Shown in pieces: positions 12,448 through 24,057 of a DNA stretch of 64,000 nt; positions within the stretch are counted from its first letter, which is position 1; each line of letters begins with the position of its first letter. Below the pieces are notes generated by a model. That model was not told the DNA's origin. It made no database searches and worked only from the letters and a program-made list of their open reading frames with translations. The position numbers were made by a program, and so were the translations under genes. The DNA is taken from positions 496,001 through 560,000 of the forward strand of contig JAHLTZ010000014.1 in NCBI GenBank assembly GCA_025786725.1, read 5' to 3'. Source of the stretch: Syncephalis fuscata (taxonomy: Eukaryota > Zoopagomycota > Zoopagomycetes > Zoopagales > Piptocephalidaceae).

Positions 12448-13793
12448 ATGGCCGATACTTCTAATCGTCGCTCAGCTAGTCCAGTTGCATTGTCGCGTCC
12501 AATTACCCCGCCTACTTCGGCCACTATTCGGGTATCACCATCTGAATTTACCTTTCAAAGTGAGTGCCAACCACTTGATTATCGGTCATGCACAAATGCT
12601 AACCTATTTTCTATTTACATAGCGTCAAAAACACATCCACAAGTACTTGTAGGTCGTGTTTCGCTAAGGATCGTAGCGGCCGATGCCCCTATTGGATTCA
12701 AGTTTAAAACAAATGCCCCAGACCGTTATAGTGTCCGACCAGTCCTCGGTGTGCTATCACCATTAGGTGAAAGCGTCGAAATATTTGGTATGTAGCTATA
12801 TGTATATAGATATATAATTATACGTTTATTAATCTATCCCAATTAGCGAGATGCGAGGGTGCAATTCAGCCAGATGATCGCTTTATGATTGAAAGTATTA
12901 CGCTGACCGAGGAAGAGGCACAGCAATTTGATTCGAAAAAGGTAAATTAAATTACAATATTTGGTGACAATCGGTAATGTGCTAATATCTTTATTATGAT
13001 CATTAATTAGCAATGGAAAAGTTTTGATCGTCGTCGTATTGTAGAAAACTTCATCCACTGCCGTATGCCTTCGCAACCCAGCAGCAGCAACAGTAGCACT
13101 ACATCTTTCCATACCGTTTCCCTTGCACCAAATACTAATGCTTCATGGTCGACTTCGGCTTCACCTCGCGTACGCGGTCATTTATCACATTCAAGAGCAC
13201 CATCGCTTGAATTGCCTATGTCGCGTCGTAGTAATCACAATAATACAAATCATGCTACGTCTAATGCGGCAGCGGCTGTTCAACGATCGGCCTCACCTTC
13301 TCGTCGATCGTTGGTAGTGGGCAATCGTGTATCTCATCACTCCTATGCAGGCAGTGATGTTGAAGCAGACCTAGATAACGATGAAAAGGTAAGAAATAAT
13401 TAAAAGTATACTATTTGATCAACCAATTAACCAACCAATTAATTAATATTGATATTGATGATACTTTGATTATTTATAGCGTGAACGTACAAATCGTTAT
13501 TCAATGAATTCCGTTGTCATCCGAAAACAACAACAACACATTATTCAATGTCGCGTCATCCAGTTGACAAGGGTCTAGTTGATCTATTACCACAAATTCT
13601 AATATTCCTACTTGCTTGTGTTATCGTTACCTTCTGGTTACCGATATCACGATGGATTGGTGCATTACTGTTGCCTCTATTTGGACATGGTAATGAGCAT
13701 CTAGGCGATCATTCACTACATACCGGTGGATACGACACGAATACGAATGGCATACCTACCACTGGTAATCCACTGGTTATGGCTCATGCGTAA
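12448..13793 (+). CDS. VAP/Scs2-type MSP-domain protein with C-terminal membrane anchor
   Basis: VAP proteins sit in the ER membrane and bind FFAT-motif partners at contact sites. The start MADTSNRRSASPVALS is chosen because it is the first ATG after the leader intron. After intron 12560-12622 the MSP domain reads FKFKTNAPDRYSVRPVLGVL, the core VAP signature with the basic binding face, followed after intron 12788-12846 by ARCEGAIQPDDRFMIES. Introns 12942-13010 and 13389-13479 follow. A Ser-rich linker replaces the usual coiled coil. The last exon needs one missing base near 13525-13545, after which comes a single membrane segment (LVDLLPQILIFLLACVIVTF) and a short hydrophilic tail ending TAA. 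The anchor followed by about 45 residues is longer than in most VAPs. The gene converges on the PH-FYVE gene. Confidence 0.88.
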
Positions 13794-14437
13794 TATCAAA
13801 TGACATACAACACATGCAATTTACTGCACTTTGTGCCTCGTATTATTTTCTCTTTTCTCTTTTAACGTCTTGCACACGATGAATACTGTGCAATTGCTAT
13901 GGGTATTCTTTTCTTTTTTATTTGATTGAACGTAAATTGTCATGTTACTTCGTATCATATAGACCACAAACTACAATATCTATAATGACTGATAGTAGTA
14001 GCAGTAGTATTGAATTCTCTATATTGGTTAAACGATTAACTTTCCATTTTGTTCTTTGTTGTTATTGTTGCTGCGGTTGTTATATGGGTAGACCTTAATT
14101 AAAGGTGATGTATTTTAGATAGTATTTGCATAATGGTTGTCTAATAGTGTTAGTATTATTATTATTGCTATTGTCATTGCAGTATATTGTCATAAGCTAT
14201 TATTCTTATATAAATAAAATATATAATAAATAAAATATGAATAAAATATAAATATTGCTTTAATGGCCATTAGTATATATTAAAACAAAATCCAATACAG
14301 TTTATTCTCGTAAGTAGACTAGAAGAAGAAAAATACAATCGATATACATGTGTCAATTAAAAGAAAGCATTATTATAGATTGGGATACAAATAATAAAAG
14401 AAAGTAATGACTATAGTAGTATTCAGTATCCTAACGA
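13794..14437. other. Intergenic spacer between convergent genes
   Basis: Holds the 3' regions of the VAP and PH-FYVE genes. T-rich and AT-rich, with AATAAA-like signals near 14210-14235. No gene is seen. Confidence 0.5.
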
Positions 14438-16973
14438 CTATAAATCAGATTTGGCCGTGTTGTTCAGTGTGGTTAATGTGTCGCAAGAAGCGTCAAGTGT
14501 ATCTTTAGATGATGACAAGCTTTGCCCTTCCGAATCTACCTCTTTTAACTTGGCTTTGTCTTCTTCAAATGGTTTCGTTTCTGGGTTGTTACGGCTTGTT
14601 GGTGAGTCAAATTCTTTTTCAGGCGTATTAACAATTTGCGATGTAATAGTGCCATCGCGTGGCTGATCGTCTTGACATTCAACGGCCATCCAGCCAGTGC
14701 CATCACAAGTGGCAACACAATCAACGCAAGTGCGTACTTTGCGTTCTGGCTGTGAAATGGATCGGCGCATTTCGGAGCAATTCCAACAAATAACAAATCC
14801 ACACCGACTAATCGATTCATTGATTAGTATTCATTACTACACGGCTATTCCCCATTTTACTTACCGACAATGATGTTTGCGTACCATCATACCAAATTTA
14901 GTCTTTTTACATACCATACACGTATCCACCTATTAATAGTATTCTATGGATTAGCCTTTTACTAATACCTATTCATAATTTTGTAAACCTACCATTTCAT
15001 CGGGTACCCATGCTACACCATCCAGATCACTTTGACGACTAATCTCACTGCTCATACTATCCTTGCGTTGTAATACACGAGGTGTTTGCCAAAAGCGCAG
15101 TGAATCATAAACGCCCGAGGATCGTTCACCCGAATAAGTCTTTGGGTCATTCGGATTAGCGGTATAGGTGTTATTCGCTGTATTGCCAGTCGTTTCAGTT
15201 GAGAGTGGCGATTTCGTTGAAATAGATAATGTATGCGAGACAGTTGAACCGGCCCATGACCGACGGAATCCATCATCCATTGTACGACTGCGATGGCCTG
15301 GATGTCGATTAGATCCCATAGCCGCATTGGCGCCAGCACCACCACGACGAACTACTGTCGTTAGATCTGGTGTTTGTTCACGTGCTCGACGTGCTTGTAA
15401 TTCTCGATAGCCTGTTAGTGCATCGGTAAATGCCTTATACCATTCATCTCGTTCGGCCATGCTACGTGCACGTATGGAAAAGCTTTCTTTTCCCTTAGTG
15501 ACACTTATAGTATAATCTATACCAAACAATTGCATTAGTATATAGTTATTTGTATCTATCATTGTTTTAGTTACCATCGCCTCCAACAAGATTAACCATT
15601 AGACTGCCTAAAGATATAACAATCTGACGTTCAAATAGTGGTGTACAAGGAGCGGCCAACGGAATAGATCCACTAGTGGTGCTTGCATTACCGGCAGAAG
15701 AGGAACGACTTAGTGAACACGCACTAACAGCACCAGATGGTAATGCCAAATGCGTACTTTTCTCGGCTGATTTACTTTTAATCATATCTGCCTCAATGAA
15801 TTGAATGTGCTGTGAAGATGATGTTGGTGGATTTGATGCTGTTGATGTTGTTGTTGCTATTGTTGCATTTGTAATAGTTGTCGATGGTAATGACAATGAT
15901 GATGATTTTAAATGATCCGACGACGATGATGCCGATCCAATCTTTGCTGTTCCTGTAGTTAATGTTGGCAGACTCACTGATAAAGCAGTATCACTACCAT
16001 TTGGTGTAATATTTGTTGAAATAGTAGATGCAGTTGATAGCATTGATAATCTCAATTTGCGATTAGTAGATTTGATAGGCGCACCACACACTAAAATATC
16101 TGAAAATAAAAAGAACTGCATAATAACATTGCTAGTCAGTAAATGATATCAATTTAATTATAATATTACCTTTCGCATACTTGGTAATTTGTTTGGTGCT
16201 TCTTTCATTAAATAGCCTTCTTTTAATAGAGTACGGCCTGTTGAGGTAAGTGACCGGCCTCGAGTAAATTGATATTCAACCGATAACAATTGATGCAGAT
16301 CCTCAAAAGAAGTGGGCCATCTTAGACGAGCACGTGCTCTAGCGCGAGCTGCAGCAGTCGCTCCAGATCGTTTACGAGCTAGACTGCTATGATTAGCACT
16401 GCCATTTTCCGATAGATTCGGCGATATAAGTTCAGCTGACGACGATGACGGTGCCGCTAATGGCTGGTCCTTACTGGCATGTTCGCCGTGTTCAGCTGTT
16501 AATGCATGGTTGCCTGCACTGCTGCTTGGCGCAGTCGGTGCAGTTGTAGCAGTACCAAAAAGGGCACCGCCACCAAACCGTGGTAGGCCTGCAGCAACTA
16601 GTTTGTCAAGTGAGTTAAGATACGAAGGAAACCGTGACGGACTAGGCCGCGTGCTGGATGCTGGCAATGACTCAGTATTATTGTTACTGCTATTGCTACT
16701 TATGGTTGTCATGGTAGAAGCTCGTACACGAGTTGCTACTGGTGGAGGGGCTGTATAATCAGTAGCGCTGGTGGTTTTTGTACAAGTATTAGTAGTAGTG
16801 ATAGTAGGCGTACTAGTAGGCGTACTAGCAGCAGTAGCAGCAGTAGTAGTAGAAGCAGAAGTAGTAAAAGTAGAAGGGTCTTTCAAGCTATCGTCAAGAG
16901 TTACTGCAATAGTTGTAGTGGCTAATGCTTTAGCAGGTATTAGCGTTGGCTCCATCTTGGTTGGGACCGACAT
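14438..16973 (-). CDS. Phafin-like PH-FYVE phosphoinositide-binding protein
   Basis: Such proteins bind phosphatidylinositol 3-phosphate on endosomes. The ATG complementary to 16971-16973 opens a Ser/Thr/Ala-rich region of about 230 residues absent from animal Phafins. The PH domain begins at LLKEGYLMK, crosses intron 16116-16169 into FFLFSDILVCGAP, is interrupted by a Ser/Thr-rich insert of over 100 residues, and finishes in SFSIRARSMAERDEWYKAFT. The FYVE finger follows: WVPDE, CMVCKKTKFG, RKHHCRRCGF (joined across intron 14808-14864), CWNC and CVDC, so the WxxD, R(K)HHCR and cysteine pairs are all present. Another intron is 14930-14992. Near 15570 the frame changes; a 19-nt stretch with GT...AG ends would restore it, or an indel. 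There is no RhoGEF domain, so it is not an FGD-type exchange factor. Confidence 0.88.
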
Positions 16974-17566
16974 TAAGCTCACTTGCCCGTAGTCACAACA
17001 CTTACAGCAGTTGACTTGATGCGGGAACAAGAATGTAAAGACAAAAACGTATATTCAATGATATTACCGCTAATGAAATAAAGTGGAATAGAAAAAAGCA
17101 AGAAGTAGCGTTTGACGACTAAGGTCACAAGTATTGGTTTATTATTGATAAATTGAAAGACTGAGCGAAAAGTATAAAGTGAGAGCAAGACTGAGTGTAG
17201 GAAAAGTGTGTGCGTTTGAGTGAGATTGAGAAAGGTCAAGCGGTGACAGCAGTAACACGAGCAGTAATAGCTGTATTAATAGTGTGTTGATACTATATTA
17301 ATAATATTAATAATGTTGATAATGACTATCAATACTATTGCTATTACTATTACAGATTAGACATGTCCTATTGGTCTTTAAATTTACGTATTTGCTTGCT
17401 CGTACATGCATTGGATGTAATTGCCGCCAGCTGTCATCGTCATATCCAAGACAGCACTTGGATTTCTTCTCGCCCATTTCTGTACTCTCTTCCGCATAAG
17501 TGCTTGTTGTTGGCCGGCTGATCGGTGTTAGAATGGGTGCCGAACAAGTCACGTGGTACAGCGTGA
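16974..17566. other. Spacer upstream of the PH-FYVE gene
   Basis: Lies between two minus-strand genes. On the minus strand it is CT-rich around 17040-17240 (reads as TCTCACTC and CTTTCTC runs), consistent with the promoter of the PH-FYVE gene. A frame 17307-17552 has no domain and is rejected. Confidence 0.45.
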
Positions 17567-18659
17567 TTATTCAAGAGTGGCAGCAGGCTTTAGGAACTTC
17601 ACTTGACCGTACAGTAGCCGATCAGAAGACCATTGGTCAAATGCCACCAATTGTCGACGAGTATGACGCACCAGGAAGGCCAGCTCTTTATTGAGTGGCG
17701 ATAGATTGGGTACATTTCTAACGATTAAACACATGGATGAATAAGCAATGGTGCAGTTTGGATTGGCAAACACGCTTACCGCCAAATGGCCGCAGCTAAA
17801 ACTGCATCTGATTTGCACATGCCCTCGTCATAGGCAAGTACGCCGCCACGGAAAGCATCAAGACGCTCCTTGACCATTTTATTAATAATGCTGTTTTGAT
17901 CAATCTAATAAACCAATAGTTAATTAATTAGTTGGTTAATAAGCATTATAATTGTTAAAATGATACTTACACCATGAGCACGAATACGGTCTTCAATATC
18001 TTCAAAGAACCGATTGATCAGTTCTTGAGCATAGGCTTTGCCGTGTGTTTCTGGCCGTAGACGCACCATTAACATCCAGACATGCAATTGCGTAATTGAG
18101 AACCAAGTGTTGAAATTATCAGGTAATCCACAAGCTATGCAGATGGCAAATGTTATTAATGCATCGTATTAGTAACGCCAAGTATGATAAAATGACAAAT
18201 AATAGCATACCATGAACATAGAATGCTTTGTCATCGGCTGCTTGTACACATGCAGCGTATAAATCACGGCTAGCTCTGATTGATAGCGAAGAAGGACGAT
18301 TGTAGCCTAAAAGTTTGGCCATAGTAAGTGCAGCACGCTCTTTCCACGATAAGTTTTCTGTAGGCTGATTTAATGGCATGGCCGTGCCAAGTGGTGCCGG
18401 TTCATTCGACCAGCGGGCAACTACCGACGACTTTTGAACGTTTTATTAGTACAGCAGCGACAATACTACTCATTATGTAGACAATAATACTTACAGTCGA
18501 TAGTGCGCGATTTTTTATAACACTAGCTCCTGCTTTCCACTAGTATCCAGTTAATTATTGACGTGTAATTTGACCTATACTTACTTGAGCCGTAAATACT
18601 GGCTGGTAAAAATACAAAGCACGCTGCGTTAGATAGCGTCTGTACGTTAGAGCATTCAT
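17567..18659 (-). CDS. CBP3: Ubiquinol-cytochrome c chaperone (Cbp3/UQCC1 family)
   Basis: Cbp3 acts in mitochondria with Cbp6 at the ribosome exit to help synthesis and assembly of cytochrome b in complex III. The start MNALTYRRYLTQRALYFYQP is basic and hydroxylated, in keeping with a mitochondrial targeting sequence. The family core is clear: WFSITQLHVWMLMVRLRPE, then ELINRFFEDIEDRIRAHG and GGVLAYDEGMCKSD. Introns read by eye on the minus strand are 18540-18594, 18431-18494, 18135-18210, 17905-17970 and 17718-17779; all junctions keep the frame with no missing base, unlike most genes here. The protein ends KFLKPAATLE with TAA. It lies head-to-tail behind the seven-span gene. Confidence 0.93.
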
Positions 18660-19126
18660 TGCGGCAACAAAAGAAGAGAAGAAGAAAAAAATGGGCTCTA
18701 TCAATTGGCTATTAATAGCAACTATTGTTATTATCGTAGATTTATTATCATTATTATTCTGTACACATATCTCCTTTATCTTCTATACCATTTTCACAGT
18801 GCTGTATTATTATTATTATTATTATTATACATATTGTTTATGTATCGAGTTGTTGCTTTTATTTATTCATTTGTCTTAATCAAGGCTAATAAAGTTTATT
18901 AAATTTATATTAAAATAACTTTAAAAGCAGCTTTTATCGTAAATAAGGCGTGGCAGATGAATTTGGACTTGAAGCTGAGCCTTCAACCAGAAAGAATAAT
19001 TATCGACAAATGAGTTTCAAAAGAGTCGGCAGTCTGCACACTAGAATAAGTAGCTGTAATGTTTGCATTAACTTTGTCGGTGTCAGCACAATGTTGGTAA
19101 ACAATAGATTATTCCATGTGCGCAAA
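18660..19126. other. Spacer with a TAT microsatellite
   Basis: Upstream of the Cbp3 start and downstream of the seven-span gene. A run of TAT repeats lies at about 18806-18830. Two overlapping small frames across it are by-products of the repeat. Nothing else is seen. Confidence 0.4.
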
Positions 19127-20108
19127 CTATAGGAATAACATACTAGGATTAGTTATAATATTCACTTTTTGTTGAACCTGAACGGCATTGGGCATAACAA
19201 CAGGCATGCAGTTGGTAAGATCTGGCTCTTGGTCAAATCCTGCTAAGGCTTTGCGTGTATAAACACCGACACCTAAAACAAGAATACTGAAAGCGCAACC
19301 AGCCGTGGTGTAGATAAGAATGTAGCACAGATCAGATATAAATATTAAAATACAATGGGCCATTAATACAAGTAGCTGTCTACGCTTAAATCCCAGTCCT
19401 GGAACGCCACTGCGTTTGATTTCCACGAATTGCCAGACAAACAAACCGATGAGTAAAAGGCTGCATGTCAAAGTTATTCCATAGCCAATGTGCAGTAAGG
19501 TAAGTACTGCATCGATCGACGACAGTTTAATAAAATCAGTGTGAATTAAACAGCTACCAATAACCAATGCATTGCCAGTACTATAAGCAGCTATTCCAGC
19601 AATGCCAAATCCACGAACCAATCGAGCTCGTTGGATAATTGCTTTTCTCATAGACCGGCTCCTATTGCACAAATTTAGTTAATTACATGTTGTTATTTAA
19701 TGATAAAGTATTTTTAGTAGATTTGCGCTAATTGAATAAAACAAAATACAAAATGACCTACCAGACTGTTACTAAATACGTTACAATAACCTTGATTATC
19801 CATCCGTAAAGCATAAGAAATGGCGCCGAGTGAAGTATAGCCGTATTGTCAAAGGTATAGACACCAGCAATGCACATAGAAAAGCTAATTGCAGCACTCA
19901 ATGCAGCACCAGCTATTACAGCATGATATTTGGTGCTTGTTTGACAATAACGCCAAAAATGGAGACAGCCAAAATCAAAGAATAAAATTAAAAAAATAAA
20001 TTCTTTGATCGGCACATATGTAATGTTTGAAGATTCTGCTGCGGCTATTCTAGCAACATAATCCACATCAGAATTGTAGGTGGAGTTTAAGTTGTAAGTG
20101 ATTGTCAT
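19127..20108 (-). CDS. Seven-transmembrane protein of unknown family
   Basis: Two exons joined across intron 19662-19761 (donor GTAGGT, acceptor AATAG) give about 295 residues. The N terminus MTITYNLNSTYNSD has N-glycosylation sites (NST, NIT) and no signal peptide. Seven hydrophobic stretches can be counted: FIFLILFFDFGCLHFW, a second near IAGAALSAAISFSM, a third around LMLYGWIIKVIVTYLVTVW, then GIAGIAAYSTGNALV, LTLLHIGYGITLTCSLLLIG, LLVLMAHCILIFISDLCYIL and CAFSILVLGVGVYT. Basic loop residues after spans 3 and 5 (RSRSMRKAIIQRARLVR, EIKRSG) suit a receptor-like topology with N terminus outside. I do not recognise the family; a fungal GPCR-like receptor is possible but the usual class motifs are not evident. 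Confidence 0.65.
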
Positions 20109-22296
20109 GATGATGTAGCGGTTTATAGAAGGTTTCGTTATTCTGTAAGAAGAGTCTTGAAAAATGCGCGATGCTATAAGAGCTAGTAGCTGTAATAACA
20201 GATTATACCAAAATAAAATAAAGTTAGCTAGATATTATTTATCAAGAAACATAATTACATTTCGTTATAGAGAAAGGTATCGGACTATCAAAGCACGAGT
20301 TATAAATATAGAGGAAGGCGTCAGGCTATCAAAGCATAAATCGTGAATATAGATTAAGATAGAATCGGTTGTTAGCTTAAGCCTTTATAGCATAAGTTTA
20401 AAATCTATTAGCTGCAAACCTTGAACACTAGGAAAAAAAGAAAATCCCATGAAACGGGTAACAAATTGGCATGCATCCAGCTTAATGGATAACGCACCTC
20501 GAACCCGCACGTTAACATACAACGTACACTTACATTGTGCTGCTAGAGTGCGTAACACTGTTTTATTATTAACTGATATGCTACAAATGCGTAATCTACC
20601 GAAACATTGTTTCTAAAGTTTAGGCCTATTCTAACTACGCTATATCCAATGGACTGCTGAACGACAATATTCGTCGTTGTTTGCGCTTAAATTGCCGGTA
20701 TTGAGTTTTAATTACTTTGTTAATACTTAAATACAATACTAATATATATATATTAATTATTATAGAATACTATTAAATAGCTTAATTTGCACTGGTTTAA
20801 ATGCAATAATAATGAAACAAAAATAGTGGCTTGAATATTAGATGCACACTGTCACAAGTTAAAACAAGGAACTTATGTAATCTAAGGCAATTTATTTGAA
20901 TGCTATCGGCTTGAGCAAGCCATAAAATGTGGTAAACAATTTTTGTACAAATACCATTGCACTACCACGTGTATTTTGTAATTGATTGTCAGTAGCTTTA
21001 GTTCAACAATTAGCCTTGACCAATATTTGTGTAAATATAATTTTAGCGGGCCCCTACTGCGCTATGTATACATCGTGATTACACCAAATACAGCTAATAA
21101 TTATATTAGCAATAGTTACAATTTCATTTGCCGAACTGCTGTTATACTAGGGTTGTCCGTTAAGGTTGTTTTTGCACGGTATTGAACAGCAAAAACCTTT
21201 AGGGTAATTTATTTGGTATAGATGAAACGCGCCATTGTAGTTGTTACATCGGCATAGCAATCATAGTTGTTTCGAGTATTTATCAGACACTGCCTCGTCC
21301 AACAATAACTTTTGAACCAATATACTGTTGGTTGCTTTATTGTTCAATATTATAGAGATATTAATCATATTTTTGCTTATTTCTAAAATATTGTAGATAT
21401 GAAGACTTTATCATTGTATTATCATAAGTACTAATATACCGATTACGGATTCTTGCATAGTAGAGCTTTGCCCTAGTGTATATACACTTGCCATTTTACA
21501 TCTAATAAGAATCTACAATTTCTACTAATATTTCTTTCACTCATACATTTTGAAACTATTTTATACAGAACGCGCCTTATTTGCTACATGCTTCAGTAAA
21601 TTCTATTTACTTCACTAATTATAACGCATTGCCACCAGCATGAGCCAATTCAATAACAGAAGGCATCATTAGATAGAGGAAGACAAGTAGAGCATAAAAT
21701 GAAATAGATGAAATTGAACAGCTGAACATTATTTAATTGAATATGTGGTATAAAAGTAGTTGCTACTTACTAATTACTATGTTCTGTTTTCTCATGCAAG
21801 CATTGCTGGATGCATGGTACAATTTGGATTAAATACTTGAATCAACAACACTGCAACAAAATTTAACTAAGCAATAACAAAATATAGCATAAATACCAAT
21901 GCTATATTAAGATAGTCATATGCATAAGTATTTGTGTGCATATCAATGTATATCTTTTATGGCCAGTAGTCATTTGGGCTGAAGACTTAGCCTACGGCAT
22001 ATCTAAATTATTTATATCATAGTATTACTTTTATTAGTTTTTTGATAATTAAATAAAATTAATATTCTGTAAATCTACATACATATTATCATTTCTGGTA
22101 TATGGTTTATTCGTTTTATTAATAAAATAAAAATAAAAGTTTGCTAGTAAATCTGATGGTCTCTTTGTTGTTTGATAGAAATGTGCGTATATCTATATTT
22201 GAAACAAAATAAAACTTAAATTTAACTAAATTAGAGCTTCCACAGCATGTGGCCTAAACGTGAAGAGTAAAGCAAGTTAATGCTTGATGCGTGTTG
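20109..22296. other. AT-rich non-coding stretch
   Basis: No gene is supported over about 2.2 kb. Short frames (20164-20346, 20982-21185) lack domains and splice context. A tRNA-like half is noted separately near 20473. Confidence 0.4.
20473..20511 (+). other. tRNA-like 5' half (relic)
   Basis: The sequence GCATCCAGCTTAATGGATAA followed by CGCACCTCGAACCCGCACG resembles the 5' half of an arginine-type tRNA: AGCTTAATGGATAACGCA is a D arm with an A-box. No anticodon arm, T arm or B box follows at the right spacing, so it is not a working tRNA. Confidence 0.3.
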
Positions 22297-22746
22297 CTAC
22301 AGCTGTTTATAGCTGTAAGGTTGGCAGATAGTTGTGATGATATTAATAAATTCGTGGTGTAATTTCCATATTAAAAATAGATTGTAAAAAATATTTTGCT
22401 TAGCTTTTGGAATATTTTGACTGCATCGGTTGCACTCCAGTTGACAAAGATGGTAATAGTTTATAAACATGGAATACGCAAATAGCACCCAAATAACATG
22501 AGCAACTAACGCTTGGATGGTTTTAGCTATTTGCTTGTTTTTACAAATGGATTTTACTCTGGTCTTAACTACTGAAGCACTGGAAACTTTATACTTTACT
22601 TTGCCGGTGAGCATTGATGCTTTTATGCCAATGTTTCTAGTGTAATTACAATATTATAAACATATTTAATTAGTTTTTTATCTAAATCATTACATACCTT
22701 TTTTAGCTTTGCTTTTTTTACAGGCTGAACTGGATTTACGCTTCAT
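22297..22746 (-). CDS. Small basic protein with one membrane span, uncertain
   Basis: A possible two-exon gene. Exon 1 begins MKRKSSSACKKSKAKK at the ATG complementary to 22744-22746, then a donor GTATGT and an acceptor CACTAG lead to NIGIKASMLTGKVKYKVSS and a run to TAG at 22297. The middle holds ALVAHVIWVLFAYSMFINY, a likely membrane span, followed by a CxxC pair (LECNRCSQ). The phase across the intron needs one extra base, which the A7 run at the end of exon 1 could explain. No family is recognised. It may be chance in AT-rich DNA; the basic start next to good splice signals is the main support. Confidence 0.3.
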
Positions 22747-24057
22747 AGTGTCGATACAAGCGCAAATATACAAGAGTGTTTACAATATTTATGAATTTGT
22801 ACTTATAGTGTGTACAAATAACAATAAAGGTAGAACGTGTAGCCTTTATTTTATTAAAATAAACCATGACATTTATGTAAGGCAGTTACGCGTAGAATAG
22901 CAGAGTGAGCTTGTACTATATTCTTGCATCTACTGTTCCATGTACTACTGCATTATTTGATCCTCTTATTACTACATCTCTATTTTCATTTTCACATCAA
23001 CTTGCTAATATGCAAAACCAAAGCAGTATTTGTCTTATATAGTTTAATAGAAATGTATTTTATTTATATTGAGCACAATGACAATAATTGAGACGATTAA
23101 ATTAATTTATTTTTAGTCGCTATTTGTCATTTGCATCCACTCTTATTACACTTGGTTCTTTTAACCAATTCTTTTATTGTGCTTCTAGCTTCATTTATCT
23201 TCCGTTTTTCTACTATCATTTCTTTATAGTTTTGTTTATTTCTTGTAGAAAATTATAAATAACACAATGCTTAATTGATGCATAATGATTTTTAATGACT
23301 TGAACACTCTAGTATCTGTTGGATTTAAATACTTGAAAACAGCTGCCGTTTTCCTTACATAATACTAATATTCTTCCAAAAGGTTTGATAGGATAATTGG
23401 CACAATGATAGCGCGCAATTAATAATGTTTGATATAATTACAGTACCATCAAAACAAACCATTCGGATCAAGTATTCGAACTGCTGCTATACGATTTATT
23501 TGTCTATTTATAATAAAATCGTTATTTTAATCTATAAATTTAAAATTGGTTTTTTATTATATCCATGTCTTTAGTAATACAAAATATTTGGCTATATGCT
23601 ACAATTTATATAAACAGTGTAATGTTTATGGCACAGTTTTTAGCAATAATCAATTTTATTTGCTTTTTTGGATATTTATGCTTGCAAAAATAATAGCCAC
23701 ACAAAGATGATAATGCTACAATAAACCACAAGTGTATTTTGCACAATTCAATATCTATAGATAGAAATGAAAATGTTGCTTTAAAACATTTGTAGTTTCA
23801 GGATCTTATTGAGATGTGGAGATTAGTTGCTTATGATCTAATCCATGTGCTCCTTTCACGTTTTTCATACATAAATGTATATACCATATTTTTCCAATCT
23901 AAGAGTAAATGCATCGGCTATTGCGTGCTATATTTTGCTATAAATATCTGCATTTTCTGCAATTTATTTGTCTAATTATCACATCATACTTTTCTTCTCA
24001 CGTACTAACTTTATAAAAAGTATAGCCTTTTAATCGAAAATTGAACCTTGATAAGAC
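22747..24057. other. AT-rich non-coding stretch upstream of secreted gene A
   Basis: About 1.3 kb with very low G+C. Nothing beyond isolated short frames is seen; the last 100 bases before 24058 would hold the promoter of the secreted gene. Confidence 0.4.
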
